A DNA stretch of 64,000 bases from the NCBI GenBank assembly GCA_016281125.1, contig JAEEIA010000053.1:80078-144077 (forward strand), written 5' to 3'. Positions 19,124-28,134 of the stretch are shown here, piece after piece. Every line of letters begins with the position of its first letter. Positions within the stretch are counted from its first letter, which is position 1. The position numbers and the translations under genes were made by a program. The notes beneath the pieces are model-generated. The model saw nothing but the letters and a program-made list of their open reading frames with translations. It was not told the origin of the DNA and ran no database searches. Origin of the DNA: Oscillospiraceae bacterium. GTDB lineage: Bacteria > Bacillota > Clostridia > Oscillospirales > Ruminococcaceae.

Positions 19124-20200
19124 TCAGAACGGTTTGTCTGCCGGATAGATTGCGATGAAATCCTGCGCGGTGCGAACAAGCACGGCGCGGGTTCCCTCCG
19201 GATTGCTGCCGCAGTAAGAAATGTCAATGCGCTGATCGACAAGCGTCTGACCGGTTTCCTCCGCGGTCAGCGTCATGCAAAGCGGCGATGTCCGCTTGCA
19301 GCTCTCGATCCGGACGAACGCGCCCAGCAGCGTCATATTCTGCCCGGTTTTGTTTTCGCGGCGCCATACCAGCACAATAAGCGCGGCAACAATCAGAAAG
19401 ATCGGCGCTGAGATGTACCAGTATGTTGTAAAGAATTCCGGTTCCATGACGAAAAAGACAGCCGCAACCGGGAGCAGTATCAGAATGGCGAGCGCCTGCG
19501 CAAGGCCGTTCTTCTGACCGATGCGCTTGCTGATCTGCTGATGCAGCTCCGGCGGCAGCTCGCGGAACGGAATGTCGCGGATGGTCGCTTCATTCACGGC
19601 CGGCGCAAACTCAGTTTGATCCTGCGCAAAGCGGTTCTGTGTATCTGCCGCAGCGTCGGGCAGCCGCACCGCGCGGTTCGGATCACCCCAGTACGGGTGC
19701 TCCGATACAACCGTAGAGAACACATGATACTGATTCGATTTCCGCAACGGCTTCCGGCAGAGCATCACAGGGACGTCCTCGATGCCTTGTTCAGGAATAT
19801 GCAACGTCACGACGAGATTGTGAATGAGTTCACCGGTATCGTCCAGCCGGATCGTGACATAGCGATAAGTGGAATCGGTGTCGCTGCCGGGATCGACGAC
19901 CTGCTTTGAGCAATACTCGATCACCGTGCCGAACCGCACGCCGCATTCAAACGGCCCGAGCATTTTGCGGAACATATAGATCTCCAGTCCGAGCAGCGGC
20001 AGCAGTACGACAAGCGCATAGGGGTTCCGGCTTTGGAATGTAAAATATGTGCCCAGTATCAGGATGACGCCGAAAAAGATTGTCCCGCCCAGCCATGTGC
20101 GGATATGATCCTTCCGAATGATCTGATAGGCTTCTTCAGAGGGTGGATTGAATGCAACGTCCTGGATCCGGACGCTGCGAAGCTGATTCTGTTGTGCCAT
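19124..20200 (-). CDS. Four-TM membrane protein with an internally duplicated module
   Basis: 358 aa made of two copies of the module described for 18552-19076. Module 1: VRIQDVAFNPPSEEAYQIIRKD, two TM helices (about 35-80), a beta domain with FGTVIEYC...YRYVTIRLDDTGE. Module 2 from about residue 208: ATIRDIPFRELPPELHQQISKR, two TM helices (about 235-285), a shorter beta domain ending AIYPADKPF. AAGGAGC precedes the ATG. No known family; the duplication inside the gene and between neighbours suggests local expansion. Confidence 0.8.
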   Translation of the reverse strand: MAQQNQLRSVRIQDVAFNPPSEEAYQIIRKDHIRTWLGGTIFFGVILILGTYFTFQSRNPYALVVLLPLLGLEIYMFRKMLGPFECGVRFGTVIEYCSKQVVDPGSDTDSTYRYVTIRLDDTGELIHNLVVTLHIPEQGIEDVPVMLCRKPLRKSNQYHVFSTVVSEHPYWGDPNRAVRLPDAAADTQNRFAQDQTEFAPAVNEATIRDIPFRELPPELHQQISKRIGQKNGLAQALAILILLPVAAVFFVMEPEFFTTYWYISAPIFLIVAALIVLVWRRENKTGQNMTLLGAFVRIESCKRTSPLCMTLTAEETGQTLVDQRIDISYCGSNPEGTRAVLVRTAQDFIAIYPADKPF

Positions 20201-20221
20201 AATACGCTCCTTGTCAGACGG

Positions 20222-20740
20222 CTATTCATTCTCCATGACGCTGTACGGAAATACCGTAAAGTTGTTGTTTAGAATCGTGGCCACTACCACATGGGAATTG
20301 GGAAGCTCCTCTTTCTTCATATAGTACGAGGCACGGATCGGCACGACCGCGGCCAGATTGTTTTCGCCGTCCAGCAGCACGGTCAGAAGCGGAATATCAC
20401 GATAGATAGGCTCCCCGTATTCACCTGTGCTGCTCTGTTCCTTCATCTCATCATAACGGACAACCCAGCCGGTGCGGATCCCTTTGATCTTTACCTCGTC
20501 GAAGTATAATACATATGTGGCGAGTCCGACGAGGCCGGCAAGCGGCACCAGCAGGATAAAGGAAAGCGGCGGCGGGATCAGTCCGACGACGAACAGGCCA
20601 AGCACCCCGAATATCAGGATCGCAAAAAGCGGGGCATCCCTGCGCTGCATTCGTTTCATTTTTTTCAGCGCCTCCGGCGGCGGCTGCATCAGACCGATCG
20701 TTTCGATCGGGACGACTGTGTAAGGTGTTTGTTGTGTCAC
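20222..20740 (-). CDS. Two-TM membrane protein, first gene of the local family
   Basis: 172 aa starting at GTG, chosen because AAAGGAGAAAACC stands right before it. It has the shared N-terminal pattern (VVPIETIGLMQPPPEALKKM), two hydrophobic segments (about 38-85) and a soluble domain (KGIRTGWVVRYDEMK ... NNNFTVFPYSVMENE). It lies 21 bp upstream of the four-TM paralogue. Function unknown. Confidence 0.8.
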   Translation of the reverse strand: MTQQTPYTVVPIETIGLMQPPPEALKKMKRMQRRDAPLFAILIFGVLGLFVVGLIPPPLSFILLVPLAGLVGLATYVLYFDEVKIKGIRTGWVVRYDEMKEQSSTGEYGEPIYRDIPLLTVLLDGENNLAAVVPIRASYYMKKEELPNSHVVVATILNNNFTVFPYSVMENE

Positions 20741-20867
20741 GGTTTTCTCCTTTGTTTATATAATGTTATCAGACGGTGCTGTGCGGCATAGTACGGCAAA
20801 AGCACCGGACAGAACCGATGCTTTTGCAAAAAACTCATATCAGCGCGGAAAATCCCGCGTCAGAAAA

Positions 20868-21401
20868 TCAATCGACGGACGGCTCCAGCAGCGCGTAATC
20901 GTCGTCCATGCGGCGGTAGACAATGTTGATCGAGCCGTTTTCCGCATTCTGGAAGACGAAGAACGAATGCCCCAGCATGTTCATCTGGAGAATGGCCTCC
21001 TCGACGCCCATCGGCTGGACGCGGAACGCCTTTCTGCGGATGAGGTTGTACTCAGTCTGCTCCTCCACGGTATCGGTGAAGGCCTCCGGCGAAAGTGCGC
21101 TCTCCTTGATGCGTTTGCCGAGCTTGGTCTTGTTGCGGCGGATCATGCGGATGATCTTGTCGATTGCAGCATCGAGTGCATCATTCTTGTCGGTGGCACT
21201 CTGCTCTGCACGGTAGATCATGCTGCCTGCACGGACAGTCAGCTCGCAGACGATCTGGCCGCGGAGCTCATTGAGCGTGATCTTGGCTTCTGCTTCATCC
21301 TCGAAGAATTTATCCAGCTTCTGATTCAGCTTTTTTTCTGCATATTCCGAAAAACTCGGACCGATCTGGATCTTTTTTGCCATAATATTCAGCTTCTTCA
21401 T
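20868..21401 (-). CDS. hpf: Ribosome hibernation promoting factor, long form
   Basis: 177 aa. An N-terminal S30AE/HPF domain (MAKKIQIGPSFSEYAEKKLNQKL... with AIDKIIRMIRRNKTKL) followed by the C-terminal dimerisation domain (LIRRKAFRVQPMGVEEAILQMNMLGHSFFVFQN), the long form that pairs 70S ribosomes into 100S dimers in slow growth. AAAGGAGG precedes the ATG; a second in-frame ATG seven codons later (MAKKIQ) is less well spaced. Confidence 0.95.
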   Translation of the reverse strand: MKKLNIMAKKIQIGPSFSEYAEKKLNQKLDKFFEDEAEAKITLNELRGQIVCELTVRAGSMIYRAEQSATDKNDALDAAIDKIIRMIRRNKTKLGKRIKESALSPEAFTDTVEEQTEYNLIRRKAFRVQPMGVEEAILQMNMLGHSFFVFQNAENGSINIVYRRMDDDYALLEPSVD

Positions 21402-21451
21402 AAGTTCATTTCCTCCTTTGCTCCGGCACTTCTTTGCCGGTTGCTGTATCT

Positions 21452-21480
21452 ATTATAGCATATTTGTACAAAAAAATCAA
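21452..21480 (-). promoter_or_regulatory. Promoter of hpf
   Basis: Minus strand: TTGATT, 17 bases, TATAAT with extended ATGC. Confidence 0.8.
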
Positions 21481-21578
21481 GACCTATTTCAGCTTTTTGA
21501 GAAAAGTTTTGAACAGGTCTGAAAATTTCGGTAAGGCGCGAAAAACATGATACTTTTATTAAGGTGCGGCGGCCGTGC

Positions 21579-21607
21579 TTGACTTTCCTGCGAATACATG
21601 GTATAAT
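21579..21607 (+). promoter_or_regulatory. Promoter of the long rightward operon
   Basis: TTGACT, 17 bases, TATAAT, about 60 bp upstream of the DJ-1 family gene. Confidence 0.85.
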
Positions 21608-21666
21608 AACTTGATATATTATGTGCATCGGCTGAAGCTCAGCCGTTCAGAAGGAGGCACAGCGAT

Positions 21667-22212
21667 ATGATTTATGTTTTTCTTGCGGAAGGCTTTGAGG
21701 AGATTGAGGCACTGACGCCTGTGGACTGCCTGCGCAGAGCCGGAAAGACAGTGCAGACTGTCGGCGTCGGCGGCAGCGTGATTATGGGCGCACACGGCAT
21801 CCCCGTGGCGGCGGATATCACCGCGGAGGACATACAGCTGAATGAAGCACTGGAGATGATCGTGCTGCCCGGCGGAATGCCCGGCACGCTCAACCTCGGG
21901 AAGAGTCAGGCGGTGCAGGATGCGCTTACCTACTGTTCCGGGCAGAAGCGCCTGATCGCGGCCATCTGCGCGGCGCCATCTGTGCTCGGCGCAAGAGGCT
22001 TGCTCAGCGGAAAAACCGCAACCTGCTATCCGGGCTTTGAGCCGCAGCTGACCGGCTGCAATGCCGTTGCGGCGCCGGTCTGTCAAGACGGCAATATCAT
22101 CACCGGCAGAGGCCCCGGCGCAGCCATGGACTTTGCACTTCATCTGGTCGCAGTGCTCTGCGGCAAGGCGAAGGCAGAGCAGCTCGCACAGGGCATGGTA
22201 TATACAAAATGA
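21667..22212 (+). CDS. DJ-1/PfpI family protein (YajL/ThiJ type)
   Basis: 181 aa, the usual size. The nucleophile-elbow Cys101 is in LIAAICAAPS and the conserved acidic residue lies in EGFEEIEA near the N-terminus, so the family's reactive site is intact. Members are linked to glyoxal handling or protein deglycation, though exact activities are debated. GGAGG precedes the ATG. It is the first gene of an operon and overlaps the next gene by four bases (ATGA), a sign of translational coupling. Confidence 0.93.
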   Translation: MIYVFLAEGFEEIEALTPVDCLRRAGKTVQTVGVGGSVIMGAHGIPVAADITAEDIQLNEALEMIVLPGGMPGTLNLGKSQAVQDALTYCSGQKRLIAAICAAPSVLGARGLLSGKTATCYPGFEPQLTGCNAVAAPVCQDGNIITGRGPGAAMDFALHLVAVLCGKAKAEQLAQGMVYTK

Positions 22213-22790
22213 ACAGCATCACCGCGCAGAAAAAAGAGCTGCGCGCCGCAATGATGCAGCAGCGGCGGGCGATGTCCTTCGCATTCCGGCGGGAGGCTGA
22301 CCGCGCAATCGCGGAGGCCGTGCTCCGGCATCCCGCTTACAGGGCAGCAAAGCAGGTGCTTGCCTATGTTTCGATGCCGCATGAGGTCGGGACAAGGGCG
22401 ATTCTGGAGGCCGTGCTGGCGGACGGAAAAACGCTCGGGCTGCCGGTCTGCGAGCCGGAAACCTGTACGATGCTGTTTTACCGGCTGGACGCGCTCTCGG
22501 AGCTGACGGCGGGGGCTTACCGGATTCCGGTGCCGCCTGCATCGCCGGAGCGGCTGCTGGTGCCGTCGGAGGATACGCTGATGATCGTGCCGATGCTCGC
22601 ATTTGACGGGCAGGGCTACCGGCTCGGCGCAGGCGGCGGATATTATGACCGTTTTCTCGCCGCACATTCCGTGCAGGCGGTCGGGATTTGTTATGCGGAT
22701 TGCAGAATGACGCAGCTGCCGCATGACAATAATGACAGAAAGCTGGCAAGCTGCGTTACGGAACAAAAAACGGAGGATTTTTATGGCTGA
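22209..22790 (+). CDS. 5-formyltetrahydrofolate cyclo-ligase family protein
   Basis: 193 aa. Converts 5-formyl-THF to 5,10-methenyl-THF using ATP. The N-terminal KKELRAAMMQQRRAMS and the C-terminal signature LGAGGGYYDRFL are typical. It overlaps the DJ-1 gene by four bases and overlaps the start of mltG by eight bases. Confidence 0.93.
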   Translation: MNSITAQKKELRAAMMQQRRAMSFAFRREADRAIAEAVLRHPAYRAAKQVLAYVSMPHEVGTRAILEAVLADGKTLGLPVCEPETCTMLFYRLDALSELTAGAYRIPVPPASPERLLVPSEDTLMIVPMLAFDGQGYRLGAGGGYYDRFLAAHSVQAVGICYADCRMTQLPHDNNDRKLASCVTEQKTEDFYG

Positions 22791-24330
22791 TGAGAACAAG
22801 CCGCTGGACGGCAGCGCGCAGGAAACTGCGGAAACTGCCGAAGCGGCTGCGGAGGCACTGACGGAAACCGCGGAGGCAGCAGAGCAGTCTGCGGATGCGG
22901 CGGCCGATGCTGCGGAGGATACCGCGGCAGAGGTAGAGGCGATTGTGCAGGAAGCGCTCGGCACACCGGAAGGGGAAGCTGCTCCCGCAGCGGAAGAAGC
23001 CTCTGCGGAAACGCCTGCGCAGCCGAAGAAGCCGGCAGCGCAGAAGAATTCCGCAAAAAAGAGCGGGCTTGCAGGCATGCTGCCGAAGAAAAAGAAGAAG
23101 CGTCCGCGCAAGCGTTCCATTGAGGATGAGCTTGCCGACCTTGCCGCAGAAGAGGCCGAATTCGATTCCTGGGGCAGACCGATCAAAAAGAAGAAAAAGC
23201 GCCGCCGCAGAAAGACGCGCAAGCTGTCCTGCACGCTTGTGCTGCTGACGCTGATTCTTGCGCTGTCCTCGGTGCTCTCCGTCCTGATTCTTGCCGTTGC
23301 AAAGGAAATGTACGGCATTGACAAGGACTATAATAAGAAGATTGTCATGATCGAAGAGGGCGCCGGTACGCGGGCCATTGCGGAGCAGCTGCAAAAAGAG
23401 GGCATCATCACGCTGCCGCAGGTCTTCCGGCTTGTTTCCCGTATGAACGGCATGGACGGCAAGTATATCGCCGGTGAGCATCACCTCACGCCGTCAATGT
23501 CCTATGAAACGATGATCGACGAGCTCTGCACGAACTATCAGGAGGAAGGCCGCGAGCCTGTCCGTGTGACCATTCCGGAAGGCTATACGCTGCTCCAGGC
23601 TGCACAGGTTCTGGAGGAGCACGAAGTCTGCACGGCAGAGAGCTTCCTGTTCTTCTTCAACAGCGGCCAGAACGGCATGTTCAAATTCGAGCAGTACCTG
23701 CCGGAGAAGTCCTCGCTGAAATTCCAGCAGATGGAGGGCTACTGCTTCCCGGATACCTATGAATTCTACGTCAATGAGGATCCGAATATCGTTGCGCAGA
23801 AGATCTACGCAAACTTCAACTCCAAAATGACCGACGCTGACTATAAGAAGATGAATGAGCTCGGCTGGGATCTGGACAAGGTCATCACGCTTGCGTCCAT
23901 CATCGAGGCGGAATCCGGCGGCAGCTCAAAGTATATGAAGCATGTTTCGTCGGTCTTCCACAACCGTCTGCTGCATTCGGCAGAATTCCCGAAGCTCCAG
24001 TCCGACCCGACCAGAAAGTATGCAGAGGATGTCATCGCACCGAATCTGGAGCGTGACAACCCGACCATGCGCATGGCCTATAACACCTATGAAGGTGCAG
24101 GCCTGCCGCCCGGCGCAATCTGCAACCCCGGCAGAGCTGCCATTGAAGCGGCGCTGTATCCGGATCAGACCAACGACTTCTACTTCAACGCGAATATCGA
24201 CACCGGCGAAACCTACTTCGCGGAAACCTATGAGCAGCATAAGCAGAATCTGGCCTTGGTCAATGCACAGTATGCTGCTGCGGAGGCTGCCGCAAACGGT
24301 GAGAACGCCAATGCCGGCGGCGATGAATAA
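22783..24330 (+). CDS. mltG: Endolytic murein transglycosylase with a long acidic cytoplasmic tail
   Basis: 515 aa. Residues 1-100 are Ala/Glu-rich and of low complexity, followed by basic KKKKK-type stretches, one membrane helix (about 152-175), a LysM-like pair of subdomains (VTIPEGYTLLQAAQVLEE) and the YceG catalytic domain. Glu375 in LASIIEAESGG is the expected catalytic acid; FPDTYEF and NTYEGAGLPPGAICNPG are family motifs. It cuts nascent glycan strands and so ends their growth. The start at 22783 is chosen for CGGAGG seven bases upstream; an earlier in-frame start overlaps the folate gene more deeply. Confidence 0.94.
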   Translation: MADENKPLDGSAQETAETAEAAAEALTETAEAAEQSADAAADAAEDTAAEVEAIVQEALGTPEGEAAPAAEEASAETPAQPKKPAAQKNSAKKSGLAGMLPKKKKKRPRKRSIEDELADLAAEEAEFDSWGRPIKKKKKRRRRKTRKLSCTLVLLTLILALSSVLSVLILAVAKEMYGIDKDYNKKIVMIEEGAGTRAIAEQLQKEGIITLPQVFRLVSRMNGMDGKYIAGEHHLTPSMSYETMIDELCTNYQEEGREPVRVTIPEGYTLLQAAQVLEEHEVCTAESFLFFFNSGQNGMFKFEQYLPEKSSLKFQQMEGYCFPDTYEFYVNEDPNIVAQKIYANFNSKMTDADYKKMNELGWDLDKVITLASIIEAESGGSSKYMKHVSSVFHNRLLHSAEFPKLQSDPTRKYAEDVIAPNLERDNPTMRMAYNTYEGAGLPPGAICNPGRAAIEAALYPDQTNDFYFNANIDTGETYFAETYEQHKQNLALVNAQYAAAEAAANGENANAGGDE

Positions 24331-25540
24331 GCCGGAGCTGCTTGCCCCTGCGGGCGACGCGGAATGCTTCGGTGCCGCGCTGCAATTCGGTGCGGATGCC
24401 GTATATGTCGGCGCAAAGCATTACGGAATGCGCGCTGCGGCAAAAAACTTTGATTATCGTGCACTGTATGATGCGGTGCAGCAGGCGCACCGGCAGGGCG
24501 TCAGGGTGTATCTCACCGCGAACGTCCTGCCGCGCAATGCGGAAATGGATGCATTTCCGGCATTTGTCAGAAAGGTCAGCGCGTGCGGCGTCGATGCCGT
24601 CATTGCAGCCGACCTCGGTGTGATCACGCAGCTCAGAACGCTGGCACCGGAGCTGACCGTCCACGCATCCACGCAGACCGGCGTCGTCAATTACCAGACG
24701 GCGAATGCGCTGTATGCGCTCGGCGTGAAGCGCGTGGTGCTCGCAAGAGAGCTGTCCATCGAAGAGATTGCGGAAATCCGCGCAAAAACGCCGAAGGATC
24801 TGGAAATCGAAATCTTTGTACACGGCGCAATGTGCATGAGCGTTTCGGGGCGCTGCCTGCTCTCGGAGTATCTGACAGGCAGAGATGCGAACCGCGGCGC
24901 GTGTGCGCAGTCCTGCCGCTGGAAATACGCGCTCATGGAGGAAAAGCGTCCGGGGCAGTATTTTCCCGTGGACGAGGACAGCGACGGCAGCTACATCTTA
25001 AACGCAAAGGATCTCTGCCTGCTCCCCTATCTGAAAGAGCTTGCGGAGGCAGGCGTCGATTCGGTCAAGATCGAGGGCAGAGCCAAGGCGGCATACTATG
25101 TCGCGGGCGTGACGAACGCTTACCGCATGGCGCTGGATGCGCTCTTTGATGCCCCGCCGCGGGAAGTGCCGGACTGGGTCATGCAGGAGCTGAACAATGT
25201 CAGCCACCGCCCGTATACGGTCGGGTTTGCCTTCGGGCAGCGCAAAGACCTGATCTGGCAGGAGGAAAACGGCTACATCCGCGATTACGAGGTCGTCGGC
25301 ATCGTGCAGAAGCAGGAAAACGGCCGGCTGTATGTCAGCCAGCGGAACCGCTTTTTCGCGGGCGATGAAGTCGAAATCCTGATGCCGCAGAAAAAGCCAC
25401 TTGTCCTGACGGTCACCGACCTGCAGAACGGCGAGGGCGAGCTGATCGAAGCCGCAAATCATGCGGTCATGGACTGCTCGTTCCTCTGTGAGCAGGAAGT
25501 TCCGGCGGGGGCATTTGTACGGAAACAGACTGCTGAATAA
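24323..25540 (+). CDS. U32-family peptidase-like protein (TrhP/RlhA-like)
   Basis: 405 aa. It starts MNKPELLAPAGDAECFGAAL and carries the U32 signature VFVHGAMCMSVSGRCLLSEY (written here as EIFVHGAMCMSVSGRC) and a downstream Cys pair in NRGACAQSCRW, likely metal- or cluster-binding. Relatives hydroxylate tRNA or rRNA rather than cut proteins; KIEGRAKAAYYVAGVTNAYR is also conserved. The start ATG overlaps the mltG stop by eight bases, so the longer upstream frame is a shadow of mltG. The C-terminal beta domain (from about residue 310) is typical. Confidence 0.93.
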   Translation: MNKPELLAPAGDAECFGAALQFGADAVYVGAKHYGMRAAAKNFDYRALYDAVQQAHRQGVRVYLTANVLPRNAEMDAFPAFVRKVSACGVDAVIAADLGVITQLRTLAPELTVHASTQTGVVNYQTANALYALGVKRVVLARELSIEEIAEIRAKTPKDLEIEIFVHGAMCMSVSGRCLLSEYLTGRDANRGACAQSCRWKYALMEEKRPGQYFPVDEDSDGSYILNAKDLCLLPYLKELAEAGVDSVKIEGRAKAAYYVAGVTNAYRMALDALFDAPPREVPDWVMQELNNVSHRPYTVGFAFGQRKDLIWQEENGYIRDYEVVGIVQKQENGRLYVSQRNRFFAGDEVEILMPQKKPLVLTVTDLQNGEGELIEAANHAVMDCSFLCEQEVPAGAFVRKQTAE

Positions 25541-25553
25541 GGGGGCGTAACAA

Positions 25554-25742
25554 ATGTTCCAGAAAGACGGCATTACATACGAAACTGAGCAGGAATATCA
25601 GTTTGCGAAGCAGAATAACGTAACTGAACCGAAAAAGCGCACAGCTGCCGAAAGTATATGGCGGGTGCTTGCAGTCGTTTGCGTGCTGATCGTGCTGCTT
25701 TTTATCATCAGTGTCTGGTCCGAAGGATCGCCGCCTGTCTGA
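25554..25742 (+). CDS. Tiny single-TM protein, copy 1 of a pair
   Basis: 62 aa: a polar N-terminus (MFQKDGITYETEQEYQFAKQ), one membrane helix (about 36-55) and a short tail. GGGGGCG precedes the ATG 13 bp after the U32 gene. The next gene (25893) encodes a paralogue with the same KDGITYETE-EY start. Function unknown; conservation of the pair at the N-terminus argues for a real gene. Confidence 0.7.
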   Translation: MFQKDGITYETEQEYQFAKQNNVTEPKKRTAAESIWRVLAVVCVLIVLLFIISVWSEGSPPV

Positions 25743-25801
25743 TCTTCACCGTTTGCAGCATCATCAAGCGGCTGCATCCGGAGACGAACATTTCCATAAA
25801 T

Positions 25802-25873
25802 GGGATTCCAAAGGGGCATTGCCCCTTTGGCTGGGCTTGGGGCGGAGCCCCATGATCAATCCGCCGGAGGCAC
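25802..25873 (+). repeat. Mosaic intergenic repeat, copy 4
   Basis: GGGATTCC, first hairpin arms CCAAAGGGGC/GCCCCTTTGG, second hairpin GGGGCGGAGCCCC, then ATCAATCCGCCGGAGGCACC. It separates the two tiny membrane genes within the operon. Confidence 0.85.
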
Positions 25874-25892
25874 CTTATAAGGAGGATCGAAA

Positions 25893-26096
25893 ATGTATAT
25901 CAAGGACGGCATTACATACGAAACCGAAGAAGAATACATGTATGTGCGGCACGGCAGCAAGCCGGAACCGACGAAGGGACTCTCCAAAAAAGAGCGTGCG
26001 TGGCTGATTGCAGTCATCGTCCCGCTGATTGTACTGATCGCTCTTTTTCTGCTGATTCCGGAAACGCCGCCGAAATATCTGCCGATGCTGCTCTGA
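25893..26096 (+). CDS. Tiny single-TM protein, copy 2 of a pair
   Basis: 67 aa: MYIKDGITYETEEEYMYVRH, a basic stretch, one membrane helix (about 39-58) and the tail PETPPKYLPMLL. AAGGAGGATCG gives a strong ribosome binding site. It is a paralogue of the 25554 gene and is flanked on both sides by mosaic repeats (copies 4 and 5). Confidence 0.7.
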   Translation: MYIKDGITYETEEEYMYVRHGSKPEPTKGLSKKERAWLIAVIVPLIVLIALFLLIPETPPKYLPMLL

Positions 26097-26138
26097 TGCA
26101 GCCAGAGCTGCCGTTTTGGCAAACAGTCTGTCTAATAT

Positions 26139-26210
26139 GGGATTCCAAAGGGACTGCGTCCCTTTGGTCAGGCTTGGGCTGAAAGCCCATTCAAAATCCG
26201 CCGGAGGCAC
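26139..26210 (+). repeat. Mosaic intergenic repeat, copy 5 (supplies a ribosome binding site)
   Basis: GGGATTCC, arms CCAAAGGGA/TCCCTTTGG, a decayed second hairpin (GGGCTGAAAGCCC) and CCGCCGGAGGCAC. The GGAGG at 26203-26207 is the only Shine-Dalgarno-like sequence before the radical SAM gene at 26219. Confidence 0.85.
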
Positions 26211-26218
26211 ATCTGAAT

Positions 26219-28108
26219 ATGAACCTCTTTGAAAAAATCGAGCCGCTGCTGCTCAGGGTACAGAAGCCTGCGCGGTATATCGGCGGCGAGCCCGGAAGCA
26301 TCATGAAGGACAAATCGCAGGTCAAGGCGCGGTTTGCCTTCTGCTTCCCCGACCGCTACGACGTCGGCATGAGCCACCTCGGCATGAAGGTGCTCTACGC
26401 GGTCATCAATCAGCGGCCGGAATACTGGTGTGAGCGCGTGTTTGCGCCGGACACCGACTTTGAAGCGCTGATGCGGGAGCACAAGCTGCCGCTCTACGCA
26501 CTGGAAAGCCTGGAGCCGGTCAAAGACTTCGATTTCATCGGCTTCACGCTGCAATATGAGCTTTGCTATACCAATATCCTGAATATGCTGGATCTGGCGG
26601 GCGTGCCGGTGTGGCAGCGCGACCGCGGCGAAAGCATTGCGCCGATTGTCTGCGCGGGCGGCTCCTGCGCGTGCAACCCGGAGCCGATTGCAGAGTTTGT
26701 CGATCTGTTCTTCCTCGGCGAGGGCGAGGAGGTTGACCTGGAGGTCATGGATCTCTATGTCAGAATGCGCGATGCAGGCGCGACGCGCTCGGAGTTTCTG
26801 AAAGCGGCCGCGCAGATTCAGGGTGTTTATGTTCCCTCGCTCTACGATGTCAGCTACAACGAGGACGGCACTGTGAAAGCCGTCACCCCGAAGGACGGCG
26901 CCCCCGCGACCGTCCGCAAGCGGATCATCGAAAACTTTGACAAATGTCCGGCGCCGGAGAGCTTTGTTGTGCCGTTCTCGGAAATCGTGCATGACAGAGC
27001 CGTCACGGAGGTGCTGCGCGGCTGTCTGCGCGGCTGCCGGTTCTGTCAGGCGGGATTTTTATACCGCCCGTTCCGTGAAAAAACGCCGGATACCATCTGC
27101 GATCAGGCAAAAAAGCTGATTGACAATACCGGCTATGAGGAGCTGTCCCTGTGCTCGCTCTCTACCTCGGATCACTCGCGGATCGAGGAGATGATGGACG
27201 GCCTGCTCACCTTTACCGACAACGAGCACATTAACCTGAGCCTCCCCTCTTTGCGTGTCGATAATTTCAGCACCGGTCTGATGAACCGTCTGCGCAGAGT
27301 CCGCAGCAGCGGCCTGACATTCGCCCCCGAAGCCGGGACGCAGCGGATGCGCGACGTCATCAACAAGAACGTCACCGAGGAGGAGCTGATGCGTACCTGC
27401 AAAATCGCATTCAACGCGGGGCAGACCTCCGTGAAGCTCTACTTCATGATGGGACTGCCGACCGAAACGGATGACGATATCCGCGGAATCATTGAGCTGG
27501 CGCAGCGCGTCGTGGACATGTTCTACGAAATGGAGCACAGGCCGAAGGGCAAGCCCGTGCAGATCTCCTGCTCGATTGCGACCTTTGTGCCGAAGCCCTT
27601 TACGCCGTTTGAATTCCACCCGCAGGATACGCGTGAGATGATCGCGCACAAGCAGAAGATTCTGGAGGAGGCCGTTGCCGGACACAAACGCATCCGTGCA
27701 AGCTGGCACTTCCCCGAAACCAGTATTCTGGAAGCAGTGCTCGCCAAGGGCGACCGCAGGCTCTGCAAGGTCGTCTACGGCGCATGGAAGCGCGGCTGCA
27801 TCTTCGATGCGTGGTCGGAGCATTTCAGTTACCCGGGTTGGCTGGAGTCCTTTGCGGAGCAGGGACTGAGCGTTGAATTTTACGCGAACCGTCCGCGGCC
27901 GTACGACGAGGTGTTCCCGTGGGATCATCTTGATTATTACGTGGACAAGGCGTTCCTGATCCGTGAGAACGAGAAGGCCAAACAGGCACAGACCACCAAG
28001 CATTGCCGACTGCAATGTGCGGGCTGCGGCGTCACCAAGGTGACGGGGCATCCGTGCTTTGATTACGGCAAAGCAGCACCGGCCCCGTCCGGCACAGCGA
28101 CAAACTAG
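26219..28108 (+). CDS. B12-binding-fold radical SAM protein (TIGR03960 type)
   Basis: 629 aa. An N-terminal B12-binding-like domain (about 1-200; FDFIGFTLQYELCYTNILNML) and a radical SAM domain with the cluster motif CLRGCRFCQAG. The substrate is unknown. In many Firmicutes the gene stands next to a DUF2344 (TIGR03936) partner; here that partner (29170) is separated by two DUF2500 genes. The C-terminus has a Cys-containing tail (RLQCAGCG). The start has only a repeat-derived ribosome binding site. Confidence 0.9.
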   Translation: MNLFEKIEPLLLRVQKPARYIGGEPGSIMKDKSQVKARFAFCFPDRYDVGMSHLGMKVLYAVINQRPEYWCERVFAPDTDFEALMREHKLPLYALESLEPVKDFDFIGFTLQYELCYTNILNMLDLAGVPVWQRDRGESIAPIVCAGGSCACNPEPIAEFVDLFFLGEGEEVDLEVMDLYVRMRDAGATRSEFLKAAAQIQGVYVPSLYDVSYNEDGTVKAVTPKDGAPATVRKRIIENFDKCPAPESFVVPFSEIVHDRAVTEVLRGCLRGCRFCQAGFLYRPFREKTPDTICDQAKKLIDNTGYEELSLCSLSTSDHSRIEEMMDGLLTFTDNEHINLSLPSLRVDNFSTGLMNRLRRVRSSGLTFAPEAGTQRMRDVINKNVTEEELMRTCKIAFNAGQTSVKLYFMMGLPTETDDDIRGIIELAQRVVDMFYEMEHRPKGKPVQISCSIATFVPKPFTPFEFHPQDTREMIAHKQKILEEAVAGHKRIRASWHFPETSILEAVLAKGDRRLCKVVYGAWKRGCIFDAWSEHFSYPGWLESFAEQGLSVEFYANRPRPYDEVFPWDHLDYYVDKAFLIRENEKAKQAQTTKHCRLQCAGCGVTKVTGHPCFDYGKAAPAPSGTATN

Positions 28109-28134
28109 GATTCTGACCTGAAAGGAGAACAGTC

